This document shows, in pieces, positions 1-10,998 of a stretch of DNA of 64,000 bases. The DNA is from Triplophysa rosa (lineage: Eukaryota > Chordata > Actinopteri > Cypriniformes > Nemacheilidae). The DNA is taken from NCBI RefSeq assembly GCF_024868665.1, contig NC_079914.1:6477984-6541983 (forward strand), in the 5' to 3' direction. The first letter of the stretch is position 1; the number at the start of each line of letters is the position of its first letter. The notes under the pieces were generated by a model. It had not been told where the DNA came from, ran no database searches, and saw nothing but the letters and a program-made list of their open reading frames with translations. The translations under genes and the position numbers were made by a program.

Positions 1-910
1 TATGTAATTTTATGTAATATAGAAATTTATAAAAAAATTTGTGCAATCAAACATCAGAAAAATTAGACCACCAACCAAGAGAATCGATGTTCCAGCATTG
101 TATAATTGAATATTTATTTGGTTTAGTTAAAATTCTAAGTTTAAGATCATAAGTCTTTATTTGGGGGCCACAAAGCAATGTGACCAACGCAAGGGGGGCC
201 TTACAACGGTGTGAAGTGTACAAACTGTAGCCAAAACACCCCCAGACATTCAACAGAGATAAGTGCTTCGATACAAGGTCATTTCATTTCACAGCTGGGG
301 ACCTTTTACTTGAATGAAAGGATGAGATTTTTTTAAACAAACAGCATGTGGGGTATGTATGGATGTTTCCTACGCCCATTTATATCTGCTCTACCTTTGT
401 CTCCTGAATTTAGGAAGTTCAAATGCAATGCAGACCCGTTTCCAAGAAAATATGGGTGCATCCTTTAAAAAAGAATCTTTTGCAATTACATAAAATTACA
501 TAATATTAAAAAATTACATAAATATTTCTCAAAATATCTTCACACACTTTTCGTCCTGCAGTTGTCCAGGTCGTCTTACATGAATTGCTTAACATGCAAT
601 CTTTGTAATCTTCTGTCACACCCTCATGTTAGATATGATCTGCATCTTTTGACCTAACTGTGGAGTTGGGCGGTTTTGGGTCATCTGATACACACTGATG
701 TCCTGGGGAGCGTGATGTGCACGCAGATGGATGTGAATGTGACCTTTTCATGCACTGTTAATGAATCAGGCTCATTTCATCCTGGCTGTGAATTATCTTC
801 CGTTTTAACTGCAAATGAGGGCAGCATATGCAAAATGTTTCGATAGACCATTTATCTCAAATTTCATCAGACTGAATGTTCCACATCCAGAATAAAAGTT
901 TGTGTTTACA
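1..910. other. Intergenic, no gene recognised
   Basis: AT-rich sequence with no exon or protein family that I recognise. An AATAAA hexamer at 891-896 on the plus strand, followed by T-rich and TG-rich sequence, could be the poly(A) signal of a gene ending in or before this window. No coding sequence in view supports that, so it stays a possibility. Confidence 0.4.
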
Positions 911-1095
911 AAATATACACTATGTCTGTGTACTGTGCATTAATTTTGTATTTATAAACACGCACACATGTATATATTTAAGAAAAATAAAAAAAATAAT
1001 AAATGTTTATATATAATTTAAATTATGTATAAATATTAATATATACATGCAGATATTTCCTAAATATATATACAAAATAAATAAATACAAAATAA
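911..1095. repeat. AT-rich palindromic repeat fragment
   Basis: Runs of TATATA and TTTATAAA flanked by tgtgtactg-like sequence resemble the interior of the AT-rich palindromic hAT MITE at 22444-22788. Here the terminal GGGCTGCA ends are missing, so it reads as a decayed, truncated relative. Confidence 0.45.
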
Positions 1096-2379
1096 ATAAG
1101 CACAGTGCATTTTTTCCTCAAGAATTTGTGTAATTAGTTTTTTATTTACAATACCGCAAGTGTTTTACGTAAGGGATAATGTACAGGCAGCCGGTTGTTA
1201 TTGCGGAAATAAGCCAGGACAGTGGGATAAAACATCTGCTGTATGATAGAAATATTTTTGTAGCTGCTTGCTTTTAGCTGTTTGGCAGCGTTTACTAGCC
1301 AATGAATGACTATGATGATCTTTGTGTTTGTTTTAATTTTAGGCGTCATTGGAACTAACAGGCGGCACGGTCTCCGGCTCCCAGCAGGTATGACTATATA
1401 AAGCACATTCCCACAGAGAGTCCTTGAACTGCAGCTTCACGACACATTCCATGCAATGCACAGCGAGTCCAGTCTTCAGTTTACGACCTTGGTTAAATCT
1501 GTATGTTCTTTTGAATTGGACAAACACACTTTTAGGAAGAGCTGCTACAGATGAATAGGAGAAATGTAACAGTTTTACAATCATGATGCTGATATCTAAA
1601 GTGACAAATGCCAGATATAATTTCTACATCATTACATTTATAGGAATGGGAACAAAGGGTTTTAAGAAAAACAGATCACAATGTTTTTATGATTTATTAA
1701 ATTGCTTTATTTCTAATGGAGGCATTTTTATAAATGTCTAATATTTCTACAAATATTTCTATAAATTCTGATGAGTAATTTATATTGAAAATGTAGATTT
1801 TTATTAAAATCTCTTTGTTCCATTCTTGTTCTTTTCATTTTCTGCGTCTAAGTCTTGCTGTTTCTTCTGGAAAAAATGCTTTAGACTCGACAAACTGGCG
1901 AGACATTTTACAGCGCTGGAGCAGGAAACTCTGGTGACTTTAATGACCACACACACGAAACTACTCGTTTATAGCCTCAATGCTCTGTTTCCATCTCGCT
2001 GGCGTTTTCTCTGAGCTCTTGTGATGAATTTACCATCACTGCAGGTTCTTCTGCTGAGAGACGGAGAGAGAGAGAGAATGGGGGTTGTACAGTGTAAAAA
2101 ATGAAAAATAATTTACTGTTAACAAACATCACAGGCCAAACATTTTGCAAACTTAAGACGACATTGAAAAGGGAACGCTTGGTTTGTATATGTTTTTCCT
2201 CACTTTATTTAAACGTTTATAAAACAAACATTTCAACATACAGTTTACATTTTTGCATTTGACTCTGTAGAGAAAAGGGGATTAAAGGCTTCATGGGGGG
2301 GTTAGGAAGCACCCAAGATAAAATATATATTGATACTAATTATTTAGGGATAATTGAAAGGTTGAGTGTATAAAATGTA
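1096..2379. other. Intergenic, no gene recognised
   Basis: No convincing gene. A 45-nt stretch at 1343-1387 is framed by AG and GT and is open in one frame, and a TATATAAA lies just after it on the plus strand. Neither links to anything I can name. A short GAGA tract lies near 2065-2080. Confidence 0.4.
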
Positions 2380-2762
2380 GCAGCATCTAGGGGTGAGGTT
2401 GCGAATTGCAACTAACGGCTGCACCCCTCCCTTTCAAAGCACTACGGTGGCTGACACAGAACTAAGATGTCATCACATTTTCGCTTCTTTGCCGAAGGAG
2501 ATAACGTATTTACGACGTGTGCTCTGTAGAGCAGTTTGTCCGTTTAGGGCTACTGTAGAAACAACATGGTGAATTCCATGTAAGGGGACCCGCGGTGTAT
2601 GTACATAAAAATCATTCCAAGTTAATAAAACAACAACGCTTTTTTCTGTTTCTGTGCCAGAATAAGGTATTATGTAAGGTCTTTATACACCTCTGAACAC
2701 ATAGTTATGTATATTATATTGCATTTCCGTCAATAGATCCTCGAAAATTACACAAAGGACCT
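2380..2762. repeat. Dispersed repeat copy, TTAA at the right edge
   Basis: The right part, with the words for gtccgtttagggct and ggatctattgacgg in opposite sense, matches the reverse complement of 15553-16506. A TTAA at 2763-2766 follows the right end. The left boundary is uncertain. No coding potential was seen. Confidence 0.55.
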
Positions 2763-2766
2763 TTAA

Positions 2767-5700
2767 TGTAAGTTATTGCCTATAACGCAACTGATATAAA
2801 CTAAATGACTTAAAAAAGACTAATTTTGCCCTTTTTTGCTCTCACATTTGATTGTCTCAGACTCTTCCAGTAGCCAGTAATTCACTAAACAAATTGTGGT
2901 CGGCAAATACCATGTTTACTCTCTCTACAAGCATAACTTGTATTTAATTTAGTCTTTGTGGCATCGCTTTGTTTTGCGGTTTCTAAGGATGAGGACTTGA
3001 TCATGTAAACATCCGCCTAATTTGACTTCCGTTCCGTGAATTTGCATCAAAATAGCGTAGTGGGTGATATTAAACATGTTTTCTTGATTTTAAAAGTGAA
3101 TGATTATATGGTTACAGTAGTTGTATTTGATTATTTTTTTGTAAGCGTTGTTTTTTCCCTGCAATCCCTGTCTGAACAGATCTTCACCGGGCACAAGACT
3201 ACACTGTTCCTCACAAGCATCATTGTTAGATGCCAGCTGAAGATTGAATTACACTTCCTGCCAACACAAAGTGATTTCTGACATCTGGCTTATATTTGCC
3301 AGACGAGAAACACAGTTGAAGTCCTGTAGATGTATAATTTATGTTTGCTGATGGGTAAAAATCTAAAAGCAGACAGTTAAAGACAGACACATAATGGTGA
3401 AGGTGATTATTTCTGTGTATTGGATTTCTTCTTTTAAGACTTGAAAATAACTGGATATCTTGGGTAACATCAAGTGTTGTTTTGGGAAGTTTTAGGATCA
3501 GTTGTTTCTTTCTAAGCAAATCCGGAGATGTTCTTTGTCTTTTGAACGTTCGCTCTCCCCCGAGCAACAGTGCTCCTGTTACAGTGATGTTGCAAATCAG
3601 GGGCATCCGAGGACACGAGCAGAGAATGCTGGGAAATTGTATTGATAAGCCTCTTTCACATGAGTCGGAAACTACGTCACCGCAGGGTAAAGCAACTTCC
3701 CCTACAAATTAAATCCCATTGTAATAGAATGCGTTTGTGTCATTTAAAGATACTTAGGTTTATCTGTTCACTACACTGGACTTGTTTTGCGACTTTAATC
3801 TATATTAAACATAAAAATGTGCGTTTATCTGTTTTGTGCAATCAGACTGCTAATATTCATTAAAGTGTTTTGAGTTTATACACCCTGTTATTTAAACGTG
3901 ATCACGTCACTGTATTATAAGAAATTACTTTAAAATACTGGTACACTGTTAACATAGAGTGGAACTGGTTAATATTGTTAGTAAATAAGATACCATAAAC
4001 TGCTAAGGTAAGGTTTCTTTTTTTTATTGTAATTAAAATACGATTCATTGTTCATTCATAATACCAAATGTAAAATGTTAAAACTTCAGTTGTGAAGACG
4101 TAATAAATGTAGAACTTTAAAATGAAGTATTACATTGCGCTGTAACCAATATTAATAAATTAGACCTTATTATAAAATGCTTACCGTAAACAGATGTATT
4201 GTCCTTCTCCAATCTTTTAATGGGTCGCTTTCAATACTGCACATAAGATTCTAATGTTCCTGAATAATCATGGTCTTCCGTTTATTTTAATATACTTTAT
4301 ATATGAACAATTATTCACTCCCCTATCACATTAACACAGAGCAGACGTAATAAAACACGCATACATAATGCGTGACTATGATCCAATGCACCCGCCAGTA
4401 AAACGTCTGATATTATATATTTTACATTATTAAAATATTTTCGATAATGTCAGAAGCACTAGTGAGAAAAGACAACAGAAGACATTTTTTGAAATTTTCT
4501 GAAACAGAAAGTGTGATGCAAGTCTGACGGGAGGGATTTGGGTGATGTTTTTCCAGCACAACGTGCTGCCTTTACTGTAACGTTTATTTTATAAACCAGG
4601 CAGGACCAAACCAGACAGACATAAAGAATAAAATGAGACAGAGAACATCATCACTGGATTTATTATATGCAGTTCAGTAGTTAAAATCAGCAAGTACCAT
4701 CAGGTTGCTGTCCCATAAACAGTACAAACCTTAAATTTAGACCAAAACAGCAGTACTAGAGCCCCCTCTTAGCTGCAAAGGGTTTTTAAATTAAGATCTC
4801 AACTTTAAACAGGCGGTAATAAGGTATTAAGCTCGTTTACATTATTTATACGAAGACATTTAATCCAGATACTCTTGTTAGACTTGGATACTGCTGTAAC
4901 CGGAACATCGTTTACCCTGCGTTGAACGATGCGGAAGTCAAAAACCCTGAAGCGTGAAAAAGGCCTATTCTACTTTTTTTGGAGGACATCCTGCCATATG
5001 CTGATATTCCTGTCTCTTTATTTACAGTATGTTGTTTATTTTATTTCGCCTAAATCCACTTAATGCAACCGTTCTACTCAGGATTACTGGTAAAGTGGAT
5101 TTTGGGGGCGTTGTTATTATAGTAATCCTTTAAATCATGATTCATTGTGAGCAATACGGATTTTGTTCCAAAAAAAGAACTACAAGAGCCTGAGAGCCAC
5201 TTTCCGATTCTGTTTTCGTCATTGTTTCGGGAAACAGTCTAAAGCAGTGCCACATAGCGAGAAATCACTGGCCAAATTCCTCTGAATGCTTTTCTCGTGC
5301 TCGAAAGTAAAGTCGAAAAGTCGAAAGTAAACAAGAGGTGAATAATGTCTGAAGATCTGTTTAATGTTTGCGATGCCCCTTTTGAAGTACAATGGATGGC
5401 TCTTTTAAATAACAAATAAACACAGACGGCTAAAGACTTTAACCAAACAGATGGAAGTCCCATCGGCAATGCGAGTCATTCGTTGCTGCCTCATTTTTTG
5501 GCTGGACTGCAAAAGTCGTCCCAGAAGGCTTTTTTTCAAGCCTACGCTTTACTTTTTTTTCTTTTTCACTGCACACCAAACTCCACAGAGCGATTACAGC
5601 ACTTTCCACCTTCATTATGATGTCACTTGTACAAAGGTTCGGAGTGCACACAACTACTTTTAAGGTATTAGTGTCTAACCAAACCTTTTATAAGTTTAAC

Positions 5701-5785
5701 AATAATATGCCGTACAATGGCAAAAGAAAACTATGTATTGGCACAGATATGGGATGTTATGCATACATTAAATGCAGAGCAGAGT
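2767..5785. other. Intergenic, AT-rich, no gene recognised
   Basis: About 3 kb of AT-rich DNA. The open frames here are short, lack domains and are not supported by splice signals. I see no clear repeat ends or RNA gene. Confidence 0.4.
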
Positions 5786-5789
5786 TTAA

Positions 5790-6582
5790 AGTGGCCATAA
5801 CTCAGACCCTTTCTGCATATCTCATGTTAATCTTGAGTACTTACAGAATAGTATCGCACCCTTCAAATATCCGTAGAGTCTTTAGTTTGATCACATTTAT
5901 AAAAGACAGATACAGCTGTACGATTATTTCCGAAAACATATGACGCGTGCGGGGGGGAGGGCGGAACTAAAGCACGTGCGCACCCATTGCCAACAAAACA
6001 CAGACATATGACTCAGTTTGACTTACCGCGTGCAGTTCATGTCTGGCATCTTGTAGTGCTGGGACCGCGCCATCTATCAGTTTCAAATGATCTGCAAATA
6101 CAGCATTATATCCACCGTTTATATAACATCCATCACTGAAATGCCGTGACAGACAAACACGCCGTGAACAAATAAACACCCCTCGACTTTTATTACTATC
6201 GCAAGTGTAACGAGCTGCAGCTGAAGGCCCACAGCGCAGCCAATCTTGACACAGCGCAGCCAATCTAGATGGTAGGCGGGTCTTCCTATCGCTCATCGGT
6301 TGACGCGTGGGCGAGCTATTTCTTTCACCTTGCCGTAGGCGTGGTTTTCCGGGAGAATTGTCCAATAAGGACTAAGAAAAGTTATTACGTAACAGTTTTT
6401 CATGTTCTAAAAAAACTTTCAGAAACTTATACAAACCTTGGGGGAGTGTATCGAGCACAGAAATACTACGTATTACATCTAACTTGTTTTTTTTGAGAAG
6501 TTGGCCATGTCAATAATGAGAAGACAGCACGTTTAACATTGTAAAGATGCCAGAATGCATGAGACACCATTGCACATCCCCT
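5790..6582 (-). mobile_element. TTAA-flanked repeat with promoter and first exon
   Basis: The segment is bracketed by TTAA at 5786-5789 and 6583-6586. It shares long stretches with 35095-35775, and its left end is shared with the small inverted copy at 11963-12140. The terminal inverted repeats are weak (AGTGG against AGGGG). On the minus strand a GC-rich promoter-like stretch (6240-6365) precedes a short exon at 6027-6073. Three copies in one window show that it is a dispersed family. A TTAA target suggests a Kolobok- or piggyBac-type element, but no transposase is visible. Confidence 0.6.
6027..6073 (-). pseudogene. Conserved 47-nt exon of a repeat family, copy 1
   Basis: On the minus strand an ATG at 6073 opens the peptide MARSQHYKMPDMNCTR and runs to a good donor (CG then GTAAGT) ending at 6027. 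The second copy at 35372-35418 has exactly the same length, ATG and donor, and encodes MERSQRYKMLDMNRMR. The product is unknown to me. It is probably the first exon of a gene once carried by the repeat, and no later exon was found nearby. Confidence 0.45.
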
Positions 6583-6586
6583 TTAA

Positions 6587-7367
6587 TTGTTGACGGTTGC
6601 CAAGCAACACTGCATCTTGATTTTTAATGGTCATATGATTGACTGAAATCATACTATTCAGCTGTCTTTTATTTACATTTATCAAGTTCTATAATAAAAA
6701 AATGAGAAGAAGGACTTTTAATTTGTGTAGTAGCCTATTTAATTCACTAGAATGGATTATGTGAAATATGTATTTAATAATATAAACACTCATACATGAT
6801 GTAACATGTATCTCAGGCTATGAGATGTTTTTTTTGTGGCGATTGTGAAAGATTTGTCTTTCTCTTATCTCTCTCTCTCTCCTTACGGTGTGGGATTTAT
6901 GAAGGCCTCCATGTTTTTTCCAGCTGGCCTTTCTCTGGATCTTGGATATTATCTTGTGAAAACAATGAACACATGCTGCTTGGATCACTTCCCACTTTCC
7001 CACTCTTTCTTTTGTCATGTTATCCATGCAGTCATATGGAAACAACGATTTCCATGTTTTGATTTTTGAAGGAACATGACTTTTAGATATAGCTTTAATA
7101 TATTTAAAACATTTGCAAAGGTGAATTTTTTATACCATTGGTCACAAAAAAATGTCAGGTTGTCTGATCCATGCCTCTGTATTCCGTTGGTCAAAGAAAC
7201 AAAAATCATTGGTAGAGTCAGTGTTGCTTTGTGGGAAGCTCGATGTTTTTGTATCACCATAAGTGTTGAGTCAATAATACTTGCATTTATTATCAGCAAA
7301 ACGTATTAAAAATAACTTAAATTTACAGTTTTACCCAATATTTGTGCATGTGTTTTTATTTTAGTAA
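6587..7367. other. Intergenic with an RFX-type palindrome
   Basis: No gene was recognised. A 13-nt palindromic GTTGCC-A-AGCAAC at 6596-6608 matches the X-box bound by RFX factors. The rest is AT-rich with a short CT tract near 6867-6882. Confidence 0.4.
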
Positions 7368-7533
7368 AGGAATAGTTCACCAAACAGACCTCATTCCCCC
7401 TTGACTCCAATGGGGTATTCTTCCAAATACCTTCCTTTGTGTTCAGCAGAACAAAGAAATGAATACAGGTTTGGAACAATCTGAGGGTGAGTAAATGATG
7501 ACAGAATTTTAATTTTAGGGTGAACTATCCCTT
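7368..7533. mobile_element. Short palindromic MITE (AGGGATAGTTCACC family)
   Basis: It starts AGGAATAGTTCACC and ends GGTGAACTATCCCT, the inverted ends of a very common cyprinid MITE. The interior contains the usual GTGAGTAAATGATGACAGAATT next to the right end. It is shortened relative to the 267-bp copy at 21723-21988. Confidence 0.75.
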
Positions 7534-8297
7534 TTCAAACTTGCTTTAGAAGGCAGCAGTCTATGTAGTGAGCTTTCTAGGTTTTGGAAGAGAGACCCAT
7601 CCTTTACGGGCACAGATGACATTGTAAAGGTGTTGATTTTCCTGTTCTGTGGTCTTGTAATGTAATAAGAGTCAGACTGCAGGAGATAACTCATTCCCAC
7701 TCAACACAGTCTGTCTGAAGTGACTCAACTGCTATAGAATGCAGAAAACACACTGTGTGTGTGATTGTGTGGTTATTCAGTTGGGCGTTTTCCTAACAGC
7801 AGCTGATGTTAACAACTGCAACCTTATTGTAAAGTGTTATTGAATTATTATTTTATTGCACATTCCTTCGATGTTGCGTACTTACTGAAAAAAGACCGGC
7901 TTCACTTCACCTTGAGCCTTGTACTTCGAATGTTGTTCTTGTGTGCCAATCCATCATAGCAGTTTCGTGTGGATGTATAGGCTCTCGTCCAGCACCAGAG
8001 ATTAATTTTTGCCTTCAGTGGCTGAAACGGGCTACTGTATTCTTTTTAGGAGGATTCTCAGTTTCATTTGGGTCTCACACTGTCCCCTGTCTGATACTTT
8101 GTGTGTCCCATCAACAGATACATTGTCCCGGGCTGAACTAGTGTGTGATGATGCGTTTGGCTTTCTGGCTGAGGAACCAGAGCAGAGACACTCAAAGGCC
8201 TGTTTAATTGGTTTGTCTCTCTCCCTCTCTCTCTCTCTCACACATTCTTTCTAGCTCGCTCTGACATTTTTGTAATTATTTTGGGTTGTCGGAGAGT
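7534..8297. other. Intergenic with CT microsatellite
   Basis: No gene recognised. A (TC)n tract lies at about 8216-8240. Open frames here are short and without domains. Confidence 0.4.
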
Positions 8298-8506
8298 TTA
8301 AAGAGTACATTCCTCAATATTTTTAAGGGCTTATTTTGGTTTATGGAGTGTCCGACAACAAGTTTATGTACATACATGATGTAAAAATACTATTATTTCG
8401 TAATAATAAGCAGTTTTTATTACCTTACTTCTTGACTGACTCTCAAATGATTCGTTCCGCGATTCATCTGTGTAATCTCCGCCTTTCCGCCAGTGTAGTC
8501 TGATCT

Positions 8507-8625
8507 GATTGGTCAGATAGTGTAGTCTGCTGTGATTGGTCAGATGGTCTAGTCTGCTGTGATTGGTCAAATGGTCTAGTCTGCTGTGATTGGTCAAATG
8601 GTCTAGTCTGCTGTGATTGGTCAAA
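8507..8625 (+). repeat. Five 27-bp tandem units each with an inverted CCAAT box
   Basis: GATTGGTCA recurs at 8507, 8534, 8561, 8588 and 8615, exactly 27 bp apart, with the linker ATGGTCTAGTCTGCTGT slightly diverged between units. Each unit contains ATTGG, the reverse of CCAAT (the NF-Y core). The array lies about 90-210 bp before the ATG at 8717, a promoter-like position. The long minus-strand frames across it only reflect the unit length being a multiple of three. Confidence 0.85.
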
Positions 8626-8716
8626 CGCGTTCAGCATGTGTCGCAAATGGACCGCCTATCATTACTGCTGTATTACGGTTTGCAGGTGGTTGGATATTAA
8701 CAGTGTATAGAGAGAG

Positions 8717-8833
8717 ATGGCGTCGATTTTACCTTACCAGTTCGAGCCCAAGTCTGACGAATCATTCTTTAATCCTTATACAGATGCCAGTAAGAAAAAG
8801 GACTGTTTTAGACACTTCTCTTGTAACAGTTAG
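8717..8833 (+). pseudogene. Short PYQFEP-type first exon inside TTAA element
   Basis: The ATG at 8717 opens 38 codons beginning MASILPYQFEPKSDE, then stops at 8831-8833. The motif PYQFEP near the N-terminus is one I associate with multicopy fish proteins carrying a P2X7-tail (ballast-like) cysteine-rich domain. That domain itself is absent here. The frame is likely the start of a longer gene lost by internal deletion of the element. The CCAAT array upstream could be its promoter. The family call rests on a short motif and is tentative. Confidence 0.4.
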
Positions 8834-9092
8834 TTATCACGGCATACAGTGTACGGTGTTCGTATCTTCAGATGTTATTATAACTATAGTACACCACGCA
8901 GTTCTTGAAATAAAGACTTTGCGAGTTAATATGGTTGAACACTTACATTAGCGCAACGAGTTTATAGCTAACGTTAGGTAAACAAACAGTAACAACCCCA
9001 AAAATAACGGTAACGTTAGCTAAACACAGACATGAGATAACGTCACACAAATTTAATTTTAAGTAAAGACAAAAATAAAGAGTCACACTTAC

Positions 9093-9363
9093 AGGTTGTG
9101 ATTCGGTGGAGCTTACAGGTCCAAATAAAGTTGGCAACATCTTTTAAGGAAAGACGTTTAATGTATCCTGCAGTAAAGGCGCCAAGATTGATGAAGCAAT
9201 CTTCGGTAAAATGATGCGCGCAAAGTAAAACGTTCGGTTTATACTCCTTTGGTGTCGTTTGAAAAATAAATAGTAACCATTTTTTCCTCAGAAGTTCTTC
9301 CTTTGGTAGTGAAAATAAGACTGACTTAGTTTCACTACATAGAACACAGCTTCTCTTAGACAT
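9093..9363 (-). pseudogene. THAP zinc-finger exon, frameshifted
   Basis: Read on the minus strand from the ATG at 9363, the frame starts MSKRSCVLC and has the THAP (C2CH) pattern: Cys-x2-Cys near the start, a KKW in the middle, CAHHF for the second Cys-x2-His pair, and GAFTAGY further on. After the word LSLKD the frame breaks. The expected GAVPTLF reappears as LPTLFGP in another frame, consistent with a loss of about 5 nt. That frame then meets a good donor (GTAAGT), with the last exon base at 9093. THAP domains bind DNA and occur in P-element and Kolobok transposases and in host genes. It lies just inside the right inverted repeat, so it is probably transposon-derived and broken. Confidence 0.7.
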
Positions 9364-9655
9364 GATGCACACGTCACGAACGAGCTAGTACAGTGTTTGG
9401 GGAGGAGAGAGTTAAGTTTTCGCAGTCAGTAGGCGGGGATTTTTCTAGTGACGTAGGTACATTGTGGTTAAAGATTCGGACAGGTCATGGCTTGTTCGCG
9501 TGATTCAGAGTCGATTACCTTTTTTATAAGCTAATAACTTTTTTATTCATTCACCTTCGGATTTACAACTTGACAGATTGCTTACATTCAAACCCGGCAA
9601 AATTAAACACTTCATGAAATGTATTTTTTATGATCTCGAGGAATGTACTCTTTAA

Positions 9656-10040
9656 TGCAATCTCCTTCTGACCTGCAAAGACCTCTGATAATCCTTATGA
9701 GGTTTTAAAAAGAAAGATGAATGTGAGAAACTGCAACATTTTGTACTGTATGGCTGTGAGCCATCTTAAAACATTTTTGTTTAGCATGATTGAGCTAAAA
9801 GTACCCAAGATAACAAGGTTTGGCTGGGTGGTGTAGAACAGTTCACCCCTGTTGGTGAAAAGCTGTAACTACACCAATCTGATGCATGAACACATATTTT
9901 TGCTACTTTTTGAAAGTAGCTATTTTTTGTGAAAAAAAATGTAATTGTGACAAAAATCATAGAAGATATAGGACACAAAAGATTATATTTTAAAGAATGT
10001 TGGTAACCAAACAACTGTGGAACCCGTTGACTTGCATTAG
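9656..10040. other. Spacer between transposon and LINE
   Basis: AT-rich spacer with no gene or clear repeat ends. Confidence 0.4.
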
Positions 10041-10320
10041 TTTTACATTTACATTTAGTCATTTAGCAGATGCTTTTATCCAAAGTGACGTACAAAGTAG
10101 GGGGAAACAATAGAAGCAATTTGTGCAACAAAAGAACAACAATGCATGTCAAAGTCAGCCTATCACAGTATACAAAGCTACGATTTTTTGGGGGGGAATA
10201 GGGCAGTAGAAAAGAAGTAGAAGACTGTACTAATGGGTCAGATGTTGGAAGAGATGTGTTTTTAGCCGATTATTAAAGACAGCTACAGAATCTGCTGATT
10301 TTGTGGCAAGAGGGAGATCG

Positions 10321-10974
10321 TTACAGAGTCGGGGAACACATCCAGTGAAAGTGCGTGAGAGTGATTTTTTTCCCTTTGTGGGACGGCACCACAAGACGTT
10401 GTTCGATTGCAGAGCGCAGGAATCGGGCAGGTACATAACTCTGAATTAGAGAGTGAAGATATGGGGGTGCCGAACCAGTGGTGGTTTTGTAGGCCAAGAG
10501 CAGAGATCTGAATTGGATGCAAGTGACTATAGGGAGCCAGTGCAACCTAACGAAGAGAGGTGTGATGTGCGCTCTCTTTGGCTCGTTGAAGACCACTCTT
10601 GCCGCTGCATTCTGGATCATCTGAAGAGGTCTGGTTGTACAAGCTGGAAGACCAGCCAGTAGAGCATTGCAATAGTCGAGTATGGACAGGACGAGAGCCT
10701 GGGCAAGAACTTGCATAGCATGCTCAGACAGGAAAGGTCTAATTCTCCTAATATTGTAGAGGATGAATCTACAGGACCGGGTGCTGCTGGCAACATGGTC
10801 TGCGAAGTTCAGCTGATCATCAATTACCACTCCCAGGTTTCTGGCTGTTCTGGAAGGAGTAATGGTTGATGAACCTAGTTGGATGGAAAGGTCGTGCTGA
10901 GTCTTCGGGTCGGCCGGGATCACGAGCAGTTCAGTTTTTGCAAGGTTCAGCTTCAGGTGATGGTCCTTTATCAA
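10321..10974 (-). pseudogene. Reverse transcriptase thumb and C-terminal fragment
   Basis: 217 residues beginning at the KDHHLKLNLAKTELL region and running through IQNAAARVVF and HWLPI, features of CR1/L2-type ORF2 C-termini. It continues in another frame at 10436-10230 (VPRLCNDLPL, RLKTHLF). It is separated from the palm fragment only by a stop codon. Confidence 0.75.
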
Positions 10975-10998
10975 GAGTGAGATGTCATTCAGGCATGC

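Larger units (their letters stand above)
8302..9651. mobile_element. TTAA-flanked DNA transposon remnant with two inward exons
   Basis: The ends are exact: TTAA at 8298-8301 and 9652-9655, with a perfect 14-bp inverted repeat AGAGTACATTCCTC at 8302-8315 and its complement at 9638-9651. Inside lie a five-unit CCAAT array (8507-8625), a plus-strand short frame with a PYQFEP motif (8717-8833), and a minus-strand THAP exon (9363 leftward). The two exons face each other, as in two-gene DNA transposons. TTAA targets plus THAP domains are known for the Kolobok superfamily. Assignment to Kolobok is inference, since no transposase core remains. Confidence 0.75.

Noticed and set aside
1451..1558. 36-codon frame after a TATA-like box
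   Set aside because: Too short, with no similarity; the TATA match is weak evidence in AT-rich DNA.
8286..8360. Inverted 9-mer GTTGTCGGA / TCCGACAAC across the left end of the TTAA element
   Set aside because: One copy is outside the element and short enough to be chance.
8507..8625. CRISPR-like array
   Set aside because: Direct tandem units without unique spacers, in a vertebrate genome.
8364..8646. Minus-strand frames with repeated TNHSRLDHL
   Set aside because: The 27-bp CCAAT repeat is a multiple of three, so it gives repeated peptides in several frames; no start context or family match.
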